A stretch of 64,000 nucleotides of DNA, taken from assembly GCF_042662685.1 (NCBI RefSeq), contig NZ_JBHSYO010000004.1, positions 248,001 to 312,000 of the forward strand. Reading direction: 5' to 3'. Below are positions 60,814 through 64,000 of the stretch, piece after piece (position 1 is the first letter of the stretch; each line of letters starts with the position of its first letter). The notes under the pieces were generated by a model. That model worked only from the letters and a program-made list of their open reading frames with translations. It made no database searches and was not told the DNA's origin. The DNA comes from Pseudobowmanella zhangzhouensis. Its GTDB lineage: Bacteria; Pseudomonadota; Gammaproteobacteria; Enterobacterales; Alteromonadaceae. A program made the translations under genes and the position numbers.

Positions 60814-61983
60814 ATGCTAACAAAACAACCTTCTCTTCGTCGTTGGGCAACTACTTTATTCTTCGCCCTATTTACACAGGCCGCCAGCGCAGTGGTCATT
60901 CCGCCGTCACCTGAAATTAATGCCAAAGGCTATATTCTGCTTGATGCCAATACCGGCCACGTAATTGCCGATGGTAATGCAGATATGAGTCTGGCACCGG
61001 CCAGTCTGACCAAGATGATGACCAGTTATGTGATTGGGATGGAGCTGAAAGCCGGCCGTATTCACAACGATGATATGGTAACTATCTCCGAAAAAGCCTG
61101 GGCGAAAAACTTCCCGGACTCTTCAGTGATGTTTATTGAAGTCGGCACCCAGGTCAAAGTGTCGGATTTAAACCGCGGTATCATCATTGCCTCAGGCAAT
61201 GATGCCTGCGTTGCTATGGCCGAACACATTGCCGGTAGCGAAGATGCCTTCGCCGATATGATGAATGCCTATGCCGAGAAATTGGGCATGAGCGCCAGCC
61301 ATTTTATCAACGCCCACGGTTTGGATAATGGTGATCACTATACCTCCCCTCGTGATATGGCCACGCTGGCCCAAGCGCTGATCCGCGATGTGCCGGAAGA
61401 ATACGCCATTTACGCGGAAAAAGAATTTACCTACAACAATATCAAACAGCACAACCGCAACCCTTTGCTGTGGGATAAAAGCCTGAATGCCGACGGTGTA
61501 AAAACCGGTCACACCTCCGGCGCGGGTTACAATCTGGTGTCATCTGCTACTCAGGGTGATATGCGTTTAATTGCGGTAGTAATGGGCACTGAAAGCGAGC
61601 GAGCTCGTAAAGTAGAAAGCCAAAAACTGCTGAAGTACGGTTTCCGTTACTATGAAAGCGTGACGCCATATAAAGCCGGTGACAGCTTCGCCGCGCAACG
61701 TATCTTTATGGGTGACCGTGAAACCGTCGATCTGGGCATCATGCAGGACACTCCGATTACCATCCCCCGTGGCCAGCGTAAAAATCTGCAAGCCAACTTC
61801 AAGCTGGATAAACAGTTAGAAGCGCCTATGGCCAAAGGCACTGTGGTCGGCACACTGAGTTTACAACTGGGTGATGACACCGTGGCAACCTACCCACTGG
61901 TAACCCTGCAGGAAGTCAACGAAGGCGGCCTGTGGAGCAAAGCGGTTGACTGGGCCAAACTCAAACTTGGTATGGAAAACTAA
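60814..61983 (+). CDS. dacA: D-alanyl-D-alanine carboxypeptidase (PBP5/6)
   Basis: DacA removes the terminal D-Ala of peptidoglycan pentapeptides. The 389-residue protein has a signal peptide (cleavage after ASA at residue 26) and the active-site motifs SLTK (Ser64, Lys67), SGN in IIASGNDACVA and KTG in VKTGHTSGAGY. The C-terminal beta domain ends in an amphipathic helix (WSKAVDWAKLKLGMEN) for membrane binding. ATG 60814 is the first start with a signal peptide. A terminator follows. Confidence 0.97.
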   Translation: MLTKQPSLRRWATTLFFALFTQAASAVVIPPSPEINAKGYILLDANTGHVIADGNADMSLAPASLTKMMTSYVIGMELKAGRIHNDDMVTISEKAWAKNFPDSSVMFIEVGTQVKVSDLNRGIIIASGNDACVAMAEHIAGSEDAFADMMNAYAEKLGMSASHFINAHGLDNGDHYTSPRDMATLAQALIRDVPEEYAIYAEKEFTYNNIKQHNRNPLLWDKSLNADGVKTGHTSGAGYNLVSSATQGDMRLIAVVMGTESERARKVESQKLLKYGFRYYESVTPYKAGDSFAAQRIFMGDRETVDLGIMQDTPITIPRGQRKNLQANFKLDKQLEAPMAKGTVVGTLSLQLGDDTVATYPLVTLQEVNEGGLWSKAVDWAKLKLGMEN

Positions 61984-61992
61984 CAAATATTC

Positions 61993-62018
61993 AAAAAGGC
62001 GCAGCAGCGCCTTTTTTT
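61993..62018 (+). terminator. Terminator after dacA
   Basis: AAAAAGGCGC, loop AGCA, GCGCCTTTTTTT, ten bases after the dacA stop. Confidence 0.92.
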
Positions 62019-62064
62019 ATCCCTTGAATTCAGCCCGACTCTGCCCCACATTGCATTGCAAGCG

Positions 62065-62093
62065 TGGTCTTAGCGCCACGTTTTGTTTATAAT
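62065..62093 (+). promoter_or_regulatory. Candidate promoter of ybeD-lipB-lipA
   Basis: A consensus TATAAT at 62088-62093 lies 33 bases before the ybeD start. The matching -35 position (TGGTCT, 62065-62070, 17-base spacer) is weak. Confidence 0.5.
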
Positions 62094-62125
62094 TCGCCCC
62101 CCTTTTTTATTGCCGGAGAACGCTG

Positions 62126-62389
62126 TTGGAAACCCGCTTTGATGAATTACTGGAATTTCCCTGCTTACAAACCTTTAAAGTCATGGGTGTTGCTCACGAG
62201 CGCCTGCCAGATGACGTGATTGGTTGTCTGCAGTTACATGCGCCGGGCGATTATAATCCGACGGTAAAACCAAGCAGTAAAGGTAACTACCACTCTGTGT
62301 CTGTCAGCGTGCGTGTGACCAGCAAAGATCACATGGAAACCCTGTACAAAGAGTTAGCCAAGCTCGAACTGGTACGTGTGGTTCTGTAA
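62126..62389 (+). CDS. ybeD: DUF493 family protein YbeD
   Basis: YbeD is a small cytosolic protein with an ACT-like fold, of unknown regulatory role, almost always beside lipB. The 87-residue product has LLEFPCLQTFKVMGVA at the start, KPSSKGNYHSVSVSVRVTSKDHM (motif SSKGNYHSVSV) and a C-terminal YKELAKLELVRVVL. It starts at a TTG with GGAGAA upstream and ends in a TAATG overlap with lipB. Confidence 0.95.
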   Translation: METRFDELLEFPCLQTFKVMGVAHERLPDDVIGCLQLHAPGDYNPTVKPSSKGNYHSVSVSVRVTSKDHMETLYKELAKLELVRVVL

Positions 62390-63051
62390 TGCTATCTGCT
62401 GACCTGACCCGCAGCGTCATTATTCGCCATTTAGGCCGTCAGCCTTATGAGCCGATTTGGCAAAAAATGCAGGCATTTACCGATGAACGTGATGCCACAA
62501 CACCGGATGAGTTGTGGATACTAGAGCACGACCCGGTATTTACCCAGGGTCAGGCAGGCAAAGCCGAACATATCCTTAATCCCGGTGACATTCCTGTGGT
62601 ACAGGTGGACCGCGGTGGCCAGGTGACCTATCACGGTCCGGGTCAGCTAATGATGTACGTGTTACTGGATATTCGCCGCAGAAAAATGGGTGTGCGCGAT
62701 CTGGTAACCGCCCTGGAGCAATCCATTGTTACTATGCTGGCTGAAAGTGGTATCGAGGCCTATGCCAAGCCGGATGCGCCAGGTGTATACGTTAATGAAC
62801 AAAAAATTTGCTCTCTGGGGCTACGCATTCGCAAAGGTTGCTCATTTCATGGGTTGGCGCTGAATGTTAATATGCCGCTGGAGCCATTCTTAAGGATCAA
62901 TCCCTGCGGTTATGCCGGGATGCAAATGACTGATTGTGCCAGACTGGGTGGACCCGATTCGATAAAAGCGGCCTCCCACGCGCTACTGAATGCCTTCACC
63001 TCATTGCTGAATATCGACAACCTGATACTACAGGAAGGATTTGATGACTAA
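62389..63051 (+). CDS. lipB: Octanoyl-[ACP]-protein N-octanoyltransferase
   Basis: LipB transfers octanoate from acyl carrier protein to lipoyl domains, the first step of lipoate assembly. The 220-residue protein has the RGGQVTYHGPGQLMMY motif, the conserved Lys in KICSLGLRIRKGCSFHGLALN and the catalytic Cys in INPCGYAGMQMTD. It overlaps ybeD by one base and lipA by eight bases. Confidence 0.97.
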   Translation: MLSADLTRSVIIRHLGRQPYEPIWQKMQAFTDERDATTPDELWILEHDPVFTQGQAGKAEHILNPGDIPVVQVDRGGQVTYHGPGQLMMYVLLDIRRRKMGVRDLVTALEQSIVTMLAESGIEAYAKPDAPGVYVNEQKICSLGLRIRKGCSFHGLALNVNMPLEPFLRINPCGYAGMQMTDCARLGGPDSIKAASHALLNAFTSLLNIDNLILQEGFDD

Positions 63052-64000
63052 ATCACGCGTCGAAGCGGGTGTTAAACTCCGTGACGAAGAAAAAGTAAAA
63101 CATATTCCCGTCACTATTATTCCCACCGAACGTGAGGAAATGTTACGTAAACCTGAGTGGATCAAGATTAAGCTGCCTGCGCGTACCGAAAATATTGACC
63201 ACATCAAGGCCACGTTACGCAAGAACAAACTGCATTCTGTATGTGAAGAAGCCTCCTGTCCGAATCTGGCCGAGTGTTTCAACCACGGTACCGCCACCTT
63301 TATGATTTTGGGTGATATCTGTACCCGTCGTTGTCCGTTTTGTGATGTGGCGCATGGTAAACCGCTGCCACCTTCCGCTGAAGAGCCACTTAAACTGGCC
63401 AAAACCATCGCTGAAATGCGCTTAAAATATGTGGTGATCACCTCAGTAGATCGCGATGATTTGCGCGATGGTGGTGCTCAGCATTTTGTCGATTGTATTA
63501 ACGCGATTCGTGAACACAGCCCGCAAACCAAAATTGAAGTATTGGTACCGGATTTCCGTGGCCGTATGGACCGCGCGCTGGAGATATTTAAGCAAGGTGT
63601 ACCGGATGTGTTTAACCACAATCTGGAAACCATTCCACGTCTTTATCGCGAATGTCGCCCCGGCGCTAACTATCAGTGGTCATTGGATCTGCTGAAAAAA
63701 TTCAAAGCCCAGCACCCTGACGTCATGACTAAATCCGGTCTGATGATGGGTATGGGTGAAAGCCAGGAAGAAATGGCAGAAGTACTGAAAGACCTGCGCG
63801 CCCATGATGTAGATATGCTGACCCTCGGCCAGTATTTGCAACCTAGTCGTCATCACTACCCGGTAAAACGTTACGTACATCCGGATGAATTCGATGCGCT
63901 TCGGGTAACCGCAGAAGAGCTGGGCTTTACCCATGCTGCGTGTGGTCCATTGGTCCGCTCCAGCTACCATGCAGACAAACAGGCCGCCGGAGTAGAAGTA
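63044..64000 (+). CDS. lipA: Lipoyl synthase (partial, cut by window edge)
   Basis: LipA inserts two sulphurs into the octanoyl group using two 4Fe-4S clusters and radical SAM chemistry. The 319 codons present start at MTKSRVEAGVKLRDEEK and contain the auxiliary cluster cysteines in HSVCEEASCPNLAECFNHG and the radical SAM motif CTRRCPFC. LipA of this group is about 320 residues, so only a few codons are missing at the right edge. It overlaps the end of lipB by eight bases. Confidence 0.96.
   Translation, partial: MTKSRVEAGVKLRDEEKVKHIPVTIIPTEREEMLRKPEWIKIKLPARTENIDHIKATLRKNKLHSVCEEASCPNLAECFNHGTATFMILGDICTRRCPFCDVAHGKPLPPSAEEPLKLAKTIAEMRLKYVVITSVDRDDLRDGGAQHFVDCINAIREHSPQTKIEVLVPDFRGRMDRALEIFKQGVPDVFNHNLETIPRLYRECRPGANYQWSLDLLKKFKAQHPDVMTKSGLMMGMGESQEEMAEVLKDLRAHDVDMLTLGQYLQPSRHHYPVKRYVHPDEFDALRVTAEELGFTHAACGPLVRSSYHADKQAAGVEV

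Noticed and set aside
1..64000. CRISPR arrays, insertion sequences, prophage genes, rRNA, replication origin
   Set aside because: I looked for regularly spaced repeats, transposase or integrase motifs and rRNA signatures on both strands and saw none.

Overview
The window reads as a chromosomal segment of a gammaproteobacterium, most likely a marine or aquatic member of the Alteromonadales. This rests on the protein sequences and on gene order: two blocks match conserved gammaproteobacterial neighbourhoods, hemA-prfA-prmC-sirB diverging from lolB-ispE-prs, and tRNA(Met-Leu-Gln-Gln)...ubiF|miaB-ybeZ-ybeY-corC-lnt...leuS-lptE-holA-nadD-rsfS-rlmH-mrdA-mrdB-rlpA-dacA-ybeD-lipB-lipA. I see no rRNA, prophage, transposase, integrase, CRISPR array or plasmid gene. 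Both window edges cut genes: a DUF819 membrane protein at the left and lipA at the right.

Region by region. 1-6.6 kb (minus strand): DUF819 permease-like protein, then the hemA-prfA-prmC-response regulator-sirB operon. 6.7-9.3 kb (plus): lolB-ispE-prs. 9.3-14.8 kb: an accessory stretch of small secreted or membrane proteins, a secreted S1 protease fused to ankyrin repeats, and a MarR-GFA pair with a clear promoter and palindromes. 14.8-19.4 kb: agmatine-to-putrescine genes aguB-aguA facing rplY-pth-ychF. 19.6-21 kb: an unknown cluster of three envelope genes headed by a tiny translationally coupled ORF. 21-27 kb: an NIT-domain chemoreceptor, a small lipoprotein and an M16 lipoprotein peptidase. 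27-32.7 kb: an AraC-type regulator diverging from a tightly overlapping FMO-BASS-epimerase-SDR-TauE operon. 32.8-36.8 kb: four tRNA genes, an AGCS alanine/glycine symporter, a HAD hydrolase, DUF5329 and YoaK/DUF1275. 36.8-44 kb: ubiF and the miaB-ybeZ-ybeY-corC-lnt run. 44-51 kb: an accessory insertion relative to E. coli (Lon-like protease, CAT-like acyltransferase, AT-rich HNH-like gene, small membrane protein, M3 lipoprotein peptidase). 51-64 kb: leuS through lipA.

Most of the window is housekeeping: translation termination and its methylation, haem, isoprenoid and PRPP synthesis, lipoprotein and LPS transport, tRNA modification, ribosome assembly, rod-shape peptidoglycan synthesis, NAD and lipoate synthesis. 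The least explained parts are the 19.6-21 kb envelope cluster, the protease-ankyrin fusion, the HNH-like orphan, and the AraC-controlled FMO operon, where a 14-bp direct repeat at 21-bp spacing sits between the divergent genes. I found no clear evidence of a complete novel defence or mobile system. Coordinates of starts were chosen by ribosome-binding site, family N-terminus and overlap; many genes use GTG or TTG.
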